Positions 24,052 to 36,392 of a stretch of DNA of 64,000 nt are shown here, one piece after another. Made by a program: the position numbers and the translations under genes. This DNA comes from Podospora bellae-mahoneyi (Eukaryota; Ascomycota; Sordariomycetes; Sordariales; Podosporaceae): NCBI RefSeq assembly GCF_035222275.1, contig NW_026946359.1, positions 3,100,001 through 3,164,000 on the forward strand, in the 5' to 3' direction. The stretch's first letter is position 1; every line of letters starts with the position of its first letter. Below the pieces are notes generated by a model. It was not told where the DNA came from. It made no database searches and saw only the letters and a program-made list of their open reading frames with translations.

Positions 24052-24819
24052 TTTGGGCGATCTTTGAGATTTGGATTGTAGTATGTGATGATATGGTATG
24101 GTCAATGGTGAGGCTTGCTTGATGATGTTGGTTGTGAGTGTGAGAGAGGTACGTATTGGGTAGGTGAGTCCGTGCTTAATTGGCATGGGAACGTCGCTCG
24201 CAGCTCACGTGTCGACGTGCAGCAAGTACAGGCGCGTCCGGCCCACTGAAATTCCCCATTGACGCGCTCTCGTTTGCTTTTGCTGGCAGAGGTCTGTGGG
24301 GCCGGGTTTTTGATGGTTGAATTCTGAGAAAAAGATAGGGCTGTTTCTTCTTGCCTTTCTCTCCCTCTCTTTTCAAATTCTGGTTTCGACTCGAGTACTG
24401 CCCAATCGACCGGTTACCACACCCAAAGAGGAGGCAAAAGAAGGAGACATTGTGCCAATTGTTCGGCGTCTAATTTTAGCAAAGTCTCTTTTACTTGTTG
24501 ACTTTTCATTGACTTTGATAACGGGGCGGTATCGGTCTAACGGCAGAAAATCCCAACAGTCGCTACTACGAATGATCTGAAATTTCCCAATTCAGGGGTG
24601 GGACATCATCAAGGACCCCGACTTTTCGTCCGACTTTCTCTTTCGGCGTCTCTGACTTCGGAGCACTCTACACGTTGCTCCGTTGTCTTCTTTGTTTTAT
24701 GTTTTTTTTGTGTTTTTTTTGTTTTTTTTTTTTTTTTTTGAAAGATAACGATTGCTCTGAAGTTTACTCCACCTTTACCACCCTCAGTCGAAACCCAACC
24801 AGTCGAGACACAACAAAAA
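24052..24819. other. Divergent promoter region VMA21 / FUN30
   Basis: 770 bp between two divergent start codons. A poly-T rich segment (about 24700-24740) lies 80-120 bp upstream of the FUN30 start, a common feature of fungal promoters. No gene seen. Confidence 0.6.
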
Positions 24820-27800
24820 ATGGAGTTTTCATCTTCACCGCCAACCACCACCCGACGCAGAGGTTTGGCATTCGACGACATCGAAGACGACGACATTGTG
24901 AGCGAGTCGCCCTATTTTACACAACCGACACAGATCATGGACAAACCTTCCATACGCCCCATGTCTGTCGTACCTTCCTCGCCCCGATCAATCATTGAGG
25001 TTCCTGCCTCTTCCCCATTTCGACCACAACCAGTTGCCCCGCGAATTGGCGGTCGGTTGGCAAGCGCGATGGCTCCACCAGGCACCAGCTTCAAACCCCC
25101 AGCGAGTCGAACTGTGTCTACGGCTTCGAAGAAGCGAGATTTTGTACAGATATCAGACGGCGAGTTGGATGCGCCGATCTATGTCGGAGGAGACTCTTCC
25201 GACGAGGATGCCGAGCGAACACGGGGAGACATTCGACCTTCATCTTTCCAGCGAAAGGAGCCGAGTATCAGTGTATCGACGTCATCCACTTCACTAGCCT
25301 TGAAGGCGCAGGTAGCTGCCAAGTCGGTATGTTTAACTTTTCGGTCTACAAGTCAAGTTACTAATACGGCGTGCGGGACAGAAACAAAATACACAAGAAT
25401 CAAATGGCAGCACATCAAACCGCCACGGCCTACAAACAGACTGGGCTTCGCTGTCTCCTTCGTCTCCCTCCTCGGATGAGAGTCTCGAGTCGATCCGGAA
25501 ACCGTCCCCACCTAAACAGCCTGCACGACGGAGGCTCGTGCAAGGTCGCCGCCCTGGCCGGCAAGCAAGTCCCGAAAGTTCTCCCGTCAAGCCGGTCGAG
25601 AAGCCAAGAAAACAAGCTAAGGTCATTGATCTTGTCAGCGACGATGACGATCGAGACGAGGACTTTGATAGTCAAACGGCCAAGGGGCGTCGATCTTCCC
25701 CGCAAGATGCCGAGGACGACGAAGATGAGGAGGCTTCAAGCGAGTTTGATGCCCGAGTCCTCCAGTATCTCAACACTTGCGACGTAGTGCAACTGGTCGC
25801 CATCGCTGGCGTCAAAGAAGACACTGCGAAAGTCATGGTTTCCCACCAACCATTCAAGGATCTGGAGCATGCTCGCCGAGTCACCCTTGCTCACAAGAAA
25901 AAGGGCAAGAAATCTGCCAAACTCTCTGTGGGAGATGACATTGTGTCAGCGGTCAAGTCTTACGCCAAGTCGTTGGATGCGATTGACTATGTTATCCAGG
26001 CCTGTGAGAAACAGGCCCGTGCAATTAAAGCATCGACTAGTAAGTGGACGATGGATGAAACGGGCCAGATGAAAAACGATTCTCAGGCGGATGATGGAAA
26101 GCCCTTGACACCCATCAGCATGGAAGACCCAAAATTGGTCGACCTGCCCCACCGCCAGCCCAAGTATATGGATGGTCATTGTACCATGAAGCCCTTCCAA
26201 CGGTATGGGCTAAACTGGATGCGTCTGTTGCACAAATTGGACTGCGGTGGAATTTTGGCAGACGACATGGGCTTGGGAAAGACATGCCAAGTCATCTCAC
26301 TCATGTGCTCCGTTGTCGAGGACTACGAGAAGGGGAAAATGAAAGGCGACCGGCCATGGCCCAACCTCATCTTCGTGCCGCCCTCGACTTTGGCCAACTG
26401 GGCTGCAGAGTTCAAAAGATTCGCCCCGGACATCAATGTCATCACATACCAAGGCCCCCAAGCCACCCGTGATGACATTGCGGAGGAGATCCAAGATGAT
26501 CCGGAAGCCTATCACGTTGTTCTAACGAGCTACTCGCAGCTCTCGCGGCCAGACGACATTTCCAATCTTCGACGCATCCAGGCAAAGATTGCCATCTTTG
26601 ACGAAGGTCACAAGATGAAGAATCCCAAGACGAAGCTCTACAGGGATCTGCTACGCATCACGGCCGACTGGCGGTTGATTCTGTCGGGCACGCCTGTTCA
26701 AAACAACCTCATGGAAATGATTGCCCTCCTGCGCTTTGTGGAACCTAAGCTGTTTTCAGAGCACTTTGAAACGCTGGAGGCATTGTTCAGCCAAAAGTTC
26801 TCTCTGGCGGACGTCTCCAAGGGCGCGATCTTGGCCAGCGAGCGGGTACCCCGTGCCAGGACCATTCTCGAGCCATTTATCCTCCAACGCCGAAAGGAGC
26901 AGGTGCTCCAAGACATGCCCCAGAAGACGACAAGGGTCGAGTATTGCAAGATGGACAAGACACAGACCAGTATCTATGAGGAATATGCGAGAAGATTTAG
27001 GAAGTCGGCAACATCTCAATCTTCTCAGACCGTCGTTGCGGAAAAGGGCAGGGACAATGATACCAACAACGTTTGGATCCAGTTGAGAAAGTCGGCTATC
27101 CATCCGCAGCTGTTCAGACGCTACTTCAAGGACAAGGATGTGGAGGAAATGGCCAAGGTGCTGATGAAGAGGATACCACAGTCGGAGCTCAAGCAGCCTA
27201 ATCTCGGCCACCTGACGAATGAACTCAAGGCGCTGTCGGATTTTGAGCTTCATTTGTGGTGCAGAGATTACAAGTGCATCAGGTCGTTTGACTTGCCAGA
27301 TGGGTCCTGGGGAGAGTGTGCCAAGGTGAAGAGCTTGTTGAAGTTGATTAGGGGGTATCAGAAGAACGGAGACCGGGCCTTGGTTTTCACGAGGTTTGCC
27401 AAGGTTATTGAGATTCTGGGAGAATGCCTGGCTAGTGAAGGGGTGGAGTACCTCAGTCTTCAGGGAAACACTGATGTCAGCGAGCGACAGGAACTGATCA
27501 ACCAGTTCAACGCCGACCCGACGATCCCGGTGTTCCTGCTAACGACGGGATCGGGAGGTACCGGTATCAACCTGACGGCGGCCAACAAGGTCATCATTTT
27601 TGATCAGAGCGACAATCCGCAAGACGATATTCAGGCGGAGAATCGGGCGCATCGTTTGGGTCAGACGAGGCCGGTTGAGATTGTCAGGTTGATTAGCGAG
27701 GGGACGGTGGAGGAGCTGGTTTACAAGGCGTGCCAGAAGAAGCTGGAGCTCGCGAATAAGGTGACGGGCTGGAGCGCTGGACTGGATGCGGCGGCTGGAT

Positions 27801-27886
27801 TGGAGATGACTTCTGGACAGATGGAGGCAGAGGTGAAGGAGATGATGAAGAATGGGGGGACGCCGCCAGATAGTAATGGGGGGTGA
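24820..27886 (+). CDS. FUN30: SNF2-family chromatin remodeller, Fun30/SMARCAD1 type
   Basis: Two exons, 24820-25326 and 25382-27886, giving 1003 residues. The 55-nt intron (GTATGT, TTACTAAT branch, GGACAG) joins in phase 0. The amino-terminal 300 residues are disordered, acidic and serine-rich with repeated Ser-Pro pairs. A helical segment (SSEFDARVLQYLNTCDVVQL onward) precedes the ATPase. Motifs visible: Walker A ADDMGLGKT (about 464), motif II DEGH (about 575) in place of the DEAH spelling, LSGTPVQNNLMEM, and helicase-C motifs including TTGSGGTGINLTAANKV and QAENRAHRLGQTRPVEIV (about 918). Fun30 and its relatives slide nucleosomes, keep silent chromatin and help DNA end resection. The ATPase core is continuous and full length. 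Identification as Fun30 rather than another SNF2 branch rests on the LRFVEP and DEGHKMKN context and overall layout. Confidence 0.92.
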
Positions 27887-28687
27887 CATGGTCAGCATTA
27901 GCCTGGTGTTTTGTGATTCGATTAAAGGAATGGGGTGGCTGCGTGTTTAGAGGGGGGTTTATACAGGTGGTTTTTGCCGTTGGTGTTCTGGCGATGATGG
28001 GGACAGAAAACAAAACGTGGTCGTTATATGAGGGCATGGGAACGGTGGCGTGTTGAGGTATTGTGCGAATAATGGGCTGTCATACATGGGGCGATTACAA
28101 TAAAATATAGGTTATTTAGGGCCCGAACCAATCAAGACATAGATTAATCAACTGATAGTTACACCCTGACAACATCTTCATGCTTTTAGATCATGATTTG
28201 AGATGGAGATTCCTTCGGCTGCAGGAACCGAGAACTGGTGATGGGGTGACCCTTGTATAAGACCAATCGGGAATCGGGAATCGGAATCAAAGAATTTGGG
28301 GAAGCGGGGATAAGCGACAACTGCAAGCACTTGTGCGGAAAAGTGGGGTTTGTGGCTTTCACATGCTTGATTCAACGTTGTCTGACAAGGGATGGGAAAA
28401 TGTGATTGTTCGCCTCAGGGCGGCCGAGTTGGGTGACCGTCACGAGCTAGGTTTTCCGGCGTGGTTTCGGTTTTGGGAACTTGGTTTTTATTTCTTGACA
28501 GATTAACGCTCCTCCCTCGCCCTTTTTTTCCTTCTTTTTTTTTTGTTTGTTATTTTGTTGGATTGGTGTTTTTTTCCCCATGGTAACTTGAACGCGCGCG
28601 GGCCACAAAAGACTGATTAATTACTCCGTGTATGGCGTAGGAAAGGGCTGTTGGGATTTGGGAGACTTCGCAAGAAAAAGAAGGGAA
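27887..28687. other. Intergenic: FUN30 3' region and promoter of the patatin-like gene
   Basis: No gene recognised. The last 200 bp are T-rich with an interrupted T-run near 28535-28560. The alternative start of the next gene at 28628 lies here. Confidence 0.6.
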
Positions 28688-31067
28688 ATGGCGTTTCAGT
28701 GGTTCGTCGGTTTATTGGGGGCGGTGTACACCATTTTGTTGTCGCCTCTGTTCGGGACTGGGAGTGCCGATTCTGGTCCGGATGCGAGGATACGGTTTGA
28801 AGAGGTTGAGCAGCAGCAGCAGCCCACAGGCACGGCTGGTGGTGGTAAACGTCCCAACAACACCCGTCATCATCATCAACACCACGGAAGGGGGCCAAAG
28901 CTGTTTTTGTTGTCGGCGTGGGACATGCTGCTTGACGTGCTCTCTTTTTGGCGGCAGGTATGTCTCCCCCAACCCTCACCCTATCTATTATTTTCAGTTC
29001 TAACCAACTGTTGATGATGTATAGAAAATCATAACCCACTACACCAACCCCACCCCCCTGACCCTCTACCTCTCCGCCCTCCACTCCGCCAGGACGTTTG
29101 AACAGTGGGAGGAGGCGGCGCTCAATCTGGATACGTTGCTCGGGCTGGACCTCTGGAGGAACAACCCTGTCTCTTCGCACTACGACTTCAAGCTGATCAA
29201 CGAGCGGCTGGTGAGTATTGAGATTGCGAGGGAGACGGGGGACGTGCACTCGCTGGTTAACCTGCTGAGGAGTGGCTTGGTGAGGAACTTGGGGAATATC
29301 ACCGCCACGAAGCTGTACAACCGGGCGTTTGCGGGGACAAAGTTTTTGATTGAGGAGTATGTTAGGGCTGTGGCGGAGGGGGTGGAGGATATTGGCAGCT
29401 TGCCTTCGCCGGGGGAGACGTCGGCGGTGGGGTATGTTGTTGATGGTGGTAGGGGCGTTCCAAGGGGTGGTGGTGTCGCGAGGCAGGGGCATCATGTTAG
29501 TTTTGAGGATAATAATGGGGAGAGTAGCACCGGTGGGGAGGGGAGCAGTAGCGGTAGGGAGAAGAGGCAGACGCTTACTGTGATGACGACAAGGGGGGAG
29601 AGTACTGCCGCCGGAGGGGGGAATGGGACGCCAAAGGTGGACTGGGGGGGTCTGAGTGTTGCTAGCCCCCCGGGCGGTAGTCATTTGCCTGAGGGGGGGA
29701 GGATGGTTGCTACCATGTCTACGCAGGCGAAGCTGGATTTTATACATGATACGAGACAGGCTTTTGGGAGGACGGCGTTGGTTTTGCAGGGGGGGGCGAT
29801 TTTCGGTTTGTGTCACTTGGGGGTGGTAAAAGCTTTGTTTTTGAGGGGGCTGTTGCCGAGGATTATTGTGGGCACGGCGACGGGGGCGTTGATTGCTGCG
29901 TTGGTGGCGGTTCATTCTGAGGAGGAGCTGCCGAGGGTGCTGAAGGGGGATGGGATTGACCTGAGCGCGTTTGCGAAGCAGGGGCAGGATCCGGTCAAGC
30001 ATAACAGGGGGTTGAGGGAGTCGATGTGGTCGAGGTGGGCTACGCTGGTGAGGAGGGTGCGGAGGTTTAGGAGGGAGGGCTATTTTCTGGATGTGAAGGT
30101 GTTGGAGGAGTGTATCAAGAGTAACATTGGGGATTTGACCTTTGAGGAGGCGTATCATCGGAGCAAGAGGGTGTTGAACATCACGGTTGCTACGGCTGGG
30201 CATGGGGGTGTGCCGACGTTGTTGAATTACTTGACGGCTCCTAACGTGGTATGTACCGCCCTTTTCACCCAAAGTCATGAGCATGGCTAACATCCACAGC
30301 TGATCTGGACCGCCGCCGTCGCCTCCAACGCCTCCACACCCACCTTCTACGGCCACCGTCAAACCAAGATCCTCTGCAAAGACTCCCAAGGCAACATCGT
30401 CCCCTGGAAGCCCGCCAACGAAGTCGACTTCAACCACTGGACCAACGCCTCCTACACCGAGCAAGAATCCCCCCTCCTCCGCATCGCCGAGCTCTTCAAC
30501 GTGAACCACTTCATCGTCAGCCAAGCCCGCCCCTACCTCATCCCCTTCCTCCAAAGCGACATGCACGGCCCCTCCATGGTCGAAACCCGCAACAAGACCA
30601 TGTCTGGCATGACCTTCATCATGCGCATGGTCGGCCTCGAGCTCCGACACCGCCTCCGCCAGCTCGACACGCTCCAGCTGCTCCCGGCGGGTATCCGTCG
30701 GTTCCTTGTGGACGAGCGGGTGCCGGGCGCGAGCATGATGCTTGTTCCCGAGGTGACGGCTGGTGACTTTGTCCGGCTGATGGAAACCCCCACCAAGGAA
30801 ACGCTGGAGTATTGGATCCTGAGAGGTGAGCGTAGTGTCTGGCCGGCTGTGGCGGCGCTCAAGATTCGCTGTGCGGTGGAGGAGGAGCTGGATAGGGCTT
30901 ACCAGGTTGCCAGACGGCTCAAGGCTGGGGGGTTAAGGAGGAAGACGAGTCATATGCAGACGCCCATGTTGGGCGATTTAGAGAACCCGGAATTGGGGGT
31001 TGAGCAGGAGAGGAAGGAAAGGTTTAAGGCTCATAGCGCCAGTGCGAGAGGTTCACCTACTGCATGA
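28688..31067 (+). CDS. Patatin-like phospholipase-domain protein, predicted inactive
   Basis: Three exons, 28688-28957, 29025-30248 and 30300-31067, all joined in phase 0, giving 753 residues. A start at 28628 would add 20 residues; 28688 has the better context. A membrane-like helix lies near the amino end (FVGLLGAVYTILLSPLF). A region shared with fungal Tgl3/4/5-type lipases follows, then the patatin fold beginning LVLQGGAIFGLCHLGVVKAL (oxyanion glycines near 348). The nucleophile elbow, expected as G-x-S-x-G, reads GTATG at 373-377, with Ala (codon GCG) where Ser should be. The Asp-Gly of the catalytic dyad, expected just before the conserved FNVNHFIVSQ, reads Asn-Ala (547-548). Both catalytic residues thus seem absent, so lipid binding or regulation is more likely than hydrolysis. 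The frame is intact and the fold is well kept, so this is not a pseudogene. Family paralogues may share the change. Confidence 0.88.
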
Positions 31068-31164
31068 GAAAGTTCGTGAGAGTACTTGGGATAGGAGTTA
31101 TCGGATGGGTTTTTTTTCTTTTTTTCTTTTAGATGGCCAAGAGACTGGACGGCGGGGTACACCG

Positions 31165-32433
31165 TCAATGTATTTTAACGCACAAAAGGTGTTTGTTGTC
31201 TTCATTACCGTTGTCGTCAACTAATACCATCAAGCTCCCCTGGTGTAGGGACTTATTCTCAACCTTGTCCCTGAAGCTATGGATGCTCGACTCTCCCTTT
31301 GCGATGTAGTACACCATAATCATGCCGCCAACCTGGGAGGCAGCCAGGAAAGTGTTGGGATCCGAAACCGCCTTATCCCCTGCGGCGGCCGAGTCTCCCC
31401 AAGTTCCGTCCTCGTTGCGAACCACGCGCTGGAGCTTTCCACCCTTCCGCATGAAGTAGTAGAGATACAGCTTGGTGCCCTTGTCCGTGCTTACGGGAAC
31501 CAGAGCAAGGCCGGTGCAATCACGGGAGTCGTCTGTGTTCGGAATCACGGTATCTTTTTACAGAGAGGCTACACGTCAGCTTTTCGCTCCTAGAAGAAAG
31601 AAAGGCGGGCATGGTGGTTCAAAAGACGGGGAGTTTTTTTACTTCTTTATTTCTTTACCATTTTCGCTGGTCGACTTGACGATTCGGAGGTTGTCTTCGT
31701 TTCGGTAGACGCTGAGCTTCTCTCTTGGCGGCTGGATCGTAGACGGCTGCGAGGTTGCTGGCAACCAGGGGGTGGCTTGGTGTCGAGGGGCTTGGTGATG
31801 AGGTCCTCGCCTCTTGAGCTGGACGACCAACCGATTGAGAACTCGGTGATGCGTGGCTTTTCTTCGGTCCCGCTGTGTTTTGGTCAGAGAGAGTAGTTGT
31901 TGTCAGTTCTCGACTTGATTCGTGGGACGAAAACATGGAAAGGGGATGGATGGATGGATGTGGTCGTACGTCATGCAGCACATATATCCTTGGCCCTCGG
32001 CGACAATTGTGGTAATGGCAACTCGGATCACGGTGTTGGTTCGGGCCATCCGGTAGGAGGAGCTTATAGACAGGGCTCAGTTGGGCCAGACGCTTGGGTG
32101 CAATGGCATCGACGGCGGCGATGCCCTTTTGAGGTGCGCTCTGGACGAGACCGTAGAGATTGAGCTACGTTCTGTTAGGATAGAGCCATGAGCGGGGGCT
32201 TCTGAGGAAATCCCCCTCACCAATTTCTCGTTGTATAAAGCGTTGAAGGAGCCCGGGTTCACGATGTTGGAGTCGACAGGGGCCGAGATGTTGTCTGCGA
32301 ACGCAGTGGCCGTGGTCTTCTCTGCGCCAACATGGTGGAGCTCGAGGGCAAGGGTCTGGTTGCTGGACAGATAGTAGAGGAGGACCTGCTCGTTGTCGAG
32401 GGGGTTGACGAGACTGGAAAGCGGACAAGACAT
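31165..32433 (-). pseudogene. Lectin-like beta-propeller gene, frameshifted
   Basis: Minus strand, starting at the Met at 32433 (MSCPLSSLVNPLDNEQ). Coding blocks: 32433-32221, then 32164 on, separated by a likely 56-nt intron; a second likely intron near 31979-31884; a third near 31660-31561. Joined, the blocks show repeats like those of small fungal sugar-binding propellers (segments such as QVLLYYLSSNQTLALEL, TKLYLYYFMRKGGKL and GGMIMVYYIAKGESSIHSF). The frame is broken at least three times, near 32053-32065, 31766-31772 (a G5/C5 run) and 31717-31727. Each is best explained by one extra base. No stop-free route avoids them by splicing. Ends convergent with the patatin-like gene, less than 100 bp away. 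Assignment to a fucose-lectin-like family is tentative; what the protein bound is unknown. Confidence 0.7.
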
Positions 32434-32499
32434 GGTGATGATGATGTGTGGCAACATGATTTGGGAAGCCCTGCGTCTCCCATACCATAAGGATCGCGG

Positions 32500-32890
32500 T
32501 CCAACTCTTATATACAACTAGCTGTCTTGCTGCCTCCAGCTCTTCTTTGTCGAACTTCACATTGTCACTGGAGCCCTCCTCAGCCACCCACAGGTGGCTC
32601 CAGGGCGGTATTCCGACTACCTTATTGGCTTTGCTTGCATCTAACCGTGGCGGTATGAACTTGCTGAGGCCACAAGTATTGTTCCCTTCCGGTACAGTCT
32701 CTCCAGCAATGAACTCATGGCGGAATCTAGAACCGGCTCTTAGGTGTGGTCCGACACGGAGGCGACTGGTCACTCTACAATACTGAATGCAATTAGGCCC
32801 AGCGTCCACAAAAGCACACTCTACAGCCAGCATCAGGAATCCAGCTCTGCCTTTGGGGAACTTTTCAGCCAGCCATTCCTTCATAGCCAC
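32500..32890 (-). other. Uncharacterised ORF segment upstream of the lectin-like pseudogene
   Basis: An open frame begins at a Met at 32890 and continues to 32165. Its first about 130 codons look protein-like (balanced composition, segments such as VVGIPPWSHLWVAEEG and DKEELEAARQLVVYKSW). Its last part runs out of frame through the start of the lectin-like gene and becomes Arg/Pro/His-rich. It may be a fragment or the 5' part of a broken gene of the same cassette, or a chance ORF. No family recognised. Confidence 0.3.
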
Positions 32891-33166
32891 CGTTCTAGGC
32901 TAGAAAATTCACCACAGTGTCCAGATCCATCGGGGACATCTTCGTCACTTGCGGGTTAGGTACCTTTATGGGGGTCAAGTCATGGGTAGGAGACGAGAAC
33001 ACGAGCCAATGGCTTCGTGTTTGTCTTATCTATCTGGTTAGATGTTCCAATCGGTCTCCCGGCAGTTTGCTTGTCTGGAGCTTGTCCGGAGGTTGTCTGG
33101 AGGTTCTGGACTCAATGTCCGACAACACGCATAATTCACAACTCCCTCACTACTCCTCCACCCACG

Positions 33167-36100
33167 TCTAGCCAAGCGGCCAATCTCAACACTAAGGTTG
33201 GATACCTACCCTTCACAGTCATCGCTCCCCAGTATTCCCTCCCCCCCGGTTCCCTGAACACGACATATCCAGCCCCAGGACATCAAACACCTCACACCAC
33301 CCTTCCGCATGTGGTCTTGAACGATCCCCAGCTGCCCTGGGAGAGGGTCGGCAGTGAGAGCGAGTTGTCAACGGATTCCCCAGAGCATCAAGATGCTCTT
33401 TCCAAAACAAGGACGCCTTGGTTGGCTGTCGTTGTCTTCACGCAGGATAAGATCATGCTTCCTCCTGAGGCAGAGCCAAGCCTGGAGAGTCTCTTGAAAC
33501 TGCCCAAATCTCCCAAACCTTTTGCGCCATCACCCACCTTCACTTATAACGTCAAAATGTCGGATTTCATCGATAATGTGGGGGAAAGTAAGGCGCTCAG
33601 TACACCATTAACCTCCTTCGACGCGAGTGTTCATGATCCAGTCTCAACAAAAGGCGACATCGTCTGTGTGAAAGCTGAGGTGTTGCAAGGGCTGGTACGG
33701 ACGTTTGATGACAAGGACCAACAACCAAACACCTCTCAAGCGCATCCCGATGCCTCTCGGTATCGATTGCTGGCCCATGTACGACAAGTTGATACGGCAG
33801 GTATGGCGCTGGCAGGCTCGGCGACTGGACTCCTTGGGGAGAGGGACAGTCTGTTTTCTGTGGTGCTCTCTCATCGCACTGGACCTCTTGGCCGCACTCA
33901 GCCTACCTCGGTTGTCGCCCACTTGATATCGATCGAGGGCCTGGAAGCCATGCCTTTTCCTTTCAAGACCCCTTATGTGGCTTTGACGTCCCTCTACAGC
34001 TGGCCTTACATGGGTCTGCCCCCAAATTCGGTCAGCCTTCACGATGCATTTCGACATGTGGGCGAATTCAACAACCGCGATGGCGTCCAGAACCAGCTCT
34101 TACGTGCGCCCGTTGCCAAGGCAGAGCTGGATTTGTTGAGGTCTCAGGGTGACGCTGGGAAAAACGTGGCTAGCAGGCTAGAGAACGGGTACTCTCTGGC
34201 CAGATATCGCCTCCAGACTGGGGAGCAGACGGTGTCCTTTTTCAGGGGACCGCTTGTCCCAACGAGTGTCGAGTGTCCTCTGCAACCTGGCTGGGATCTA
34301 CCATCCACGCATGGCACCAACCGCCAGATATTTGACCGGCAGGTCGGTATCATGGATCTCTCTTACTCTTCAGCCTGGCAGTTGGGCAGACATTGGCTCT
34401 TGCAGACCGGTCCTTTACCGTAGCCTTGGCCCGCGTGCGCAGGCAGATCCAAGAAGCCGGCGTACAAGTCGCCAAAAAGGAAGAGATGGAAAAAAAGACT
34501 CTTTTCCGCACCAAATTGTCCACCATCAAGTCTCTGGCTGCCTGCATGAACCTCCTGGAAAGACTTCCTGCGAGCGACACCTTGTTGACAAGCGATGTGT
34601 CCAACAGGTGGCAGGCAAAGACCGTACGCCGGGTAGATGTTTACTTCAGCGCCATGGGTGAAGATGGGAGCGAGTCCCAGAAGTAGAAACTGCAGCGCCA
34701 GCTCAACAAGGCAGCTGAAGAGGTCTCGGGTTCTTTGCAGGATGCAGATGCACCCTATGACGAGTTCAACACGCCGTCCTCTACCGACTGGATGGCAGTG
34801 CTCAAGTGGGTGCTGGATAGGATGTACTTGGCAGGCATACCCGCCAATTACTTGATCAGTGATCCATCCCATCTCCCTCTCGAGACTGTCCGATTTTTTG
34901 AGGTGGACCGCAACTGGACGGGTAGTCTGATAGACGGCGCGCTCAGTCTGGCGAACCATCTCGAGAGGAGTGACGACATGGTTCGAAGAGCCATGCAGCA
35001 CGCCCTCAAGCGATATCTTACCACGGAGAGTAAAGGTCTTGGTCGGCCACGCCCTGTGCCGCTGTATGGGTTTCTTCTCCGATCCGAACTTGTCACAGCG
35101 TTTTCAGACATGGTTGTCAAAACAGAGCCGAGTCCGCCAGCTTCGCAGCCTGTGCTAATCCGCCACGAGTTGCTCGACACGAATGTGATGCTATGTCTCT
35201 TCGACAGACCACCAACCGAGAGATCGATATTACGCTCAAGTCAGTGTATAGCGGCGCGATCAAGGACCAGCCACGCGGCGATGACAGAGTCAACGACCTC
35301 AAAGATGGGCAGGCTGCGTGGCAGAGAGGAAAAACACCAACAGATGCAAAATTTGTGGTTTTCCTCTGGGATGTGGACGACCAAACGCGAAAGCCACCGT
35401 ATGGGAATGAGCCAGCTTTGAGGTTCCTCAACGCAAACTCTTTTGCCACATGGGCGCATGGCAAAGTGGTGGCGGGGATGAAGGGCTCCGATGGCCAGAG
35501 CAGGTACACGGAGGCTCAACCAACATCAAGCCTGATAGCGTACGAGCTGAACGATCCAAGCTGGCAGTTGAAGATCCAGCTTGACCAGCGGCAGATCTCG
35601 ACCGAGAAGAGCTCGAATCACCCCGACAGCGCTGCAACCTCCATGCCATTGGCAGTGCCAGACCTGTCGCTCGCAACACCCATCAGCAACACCCCCAAGA
35701 CAACCCTTGCGATCGATAGGAGGAGGCTTGCAAAGATCAGAACCTTTACTGTTCCCCCCCCCCCCTCCCAACTCCTCCACCATACTAACAAAGCTGGTGG
35801 GCCCCGCGGCAGAATCGTCCCCCTCGTCGAAAACCTTCGCTTTGAACGTACCACAAACCGGAGGAGGTGGTTCCGGCCCCGCATCAGCACCTTCGTTCAG
35901 CTTCCTCGTCTTCTCCATCAACCAGTCCACCAGCGACGACATCCTCACCCCTTCTGACCAAGCCCAGGATCCCATCTTCTCCATTACCCTGAGAGACGCC
36001 AGAACCGTCTCCAACTTCTATCTTCAAAAGATCACAGCCTTTATCCCCTTCAACCGCACCCCAGAGGTGCTGATGACGGATTATCAAGGCTCGGGCGGCT

Positions 36101-36381
36101 TCATGATCATCAACTTGCGATTCAACGTCGTCTGCAGCTTCATGAAGGAGGGCCCACTCCAGTCGGGCAAGAGGTCGCTGAAGGTTGAGCTGCTGCCGAG
36201 GACGCATCTGAGGTCTGTGTTTGCGGGGGAGTGCCTGGACTTGACGTTCTTGCTGGCTGGTGTGATGGTGGCAGAGGTGAATAAGAAGCAGAGGCTGTCG
36301 TTGGATGCCAAGGTTAGGTTTGCTGAGAGGGAGGACATTGATGTCAAGATTGACATAGGTAGGCCGCCGAGGGCACAGTAG
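33167..36381 (+). pseudogene. Large conserved protein of unknown function (gene A), broken
   Basis: Coding blocks follow one another in changing frames: 33167 to about 34388, about 34390 to 35215 (with an in-frame TAG at 34684-34686), about 35220 to 35753, and 35766-36381. Breaks are one base lost near 34388, the TAG, one base lost near 35218, and a gain of one base in a 12-C run at 35754-35765. Conserved-looking segments include LPHVVLNDPQLPWER, PWLAVVVFTQD, FSVVLSHRTGPLGR, SLIDGALSLANHL and VPLYGFLLRSELV. I associate these with very large fungal (and some bacterial) proteins of unknown role that occur with DUF6603 genes. No clear initiator Met lies before the first conserved segment, so the amino end may be lost or spliced from further upstream. 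Partner genes on either side are also broken. Confidence 0.75.
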
Positions 36382-36392
36382 GTAGGTAGCTG

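Noticed and set aside
28617-30650. 677-codon minus-strand ORF opposite the patatin-like gene
   Set aside because: Composition is Pro/Arg/His/Gly-rich and without motif, as expected of the antisense of a G-rich gene. It crosses the introns of the plus-strand gene, whose product is clearly conserved.
33167-36381. Reading gene A as a multi-intron gene instead of a pseudogene
   Set aside because: Frame changes occur inside continuous protein-like sequence with no donor/acceptor pair of suitable size, and one block has an in-frame TAG.
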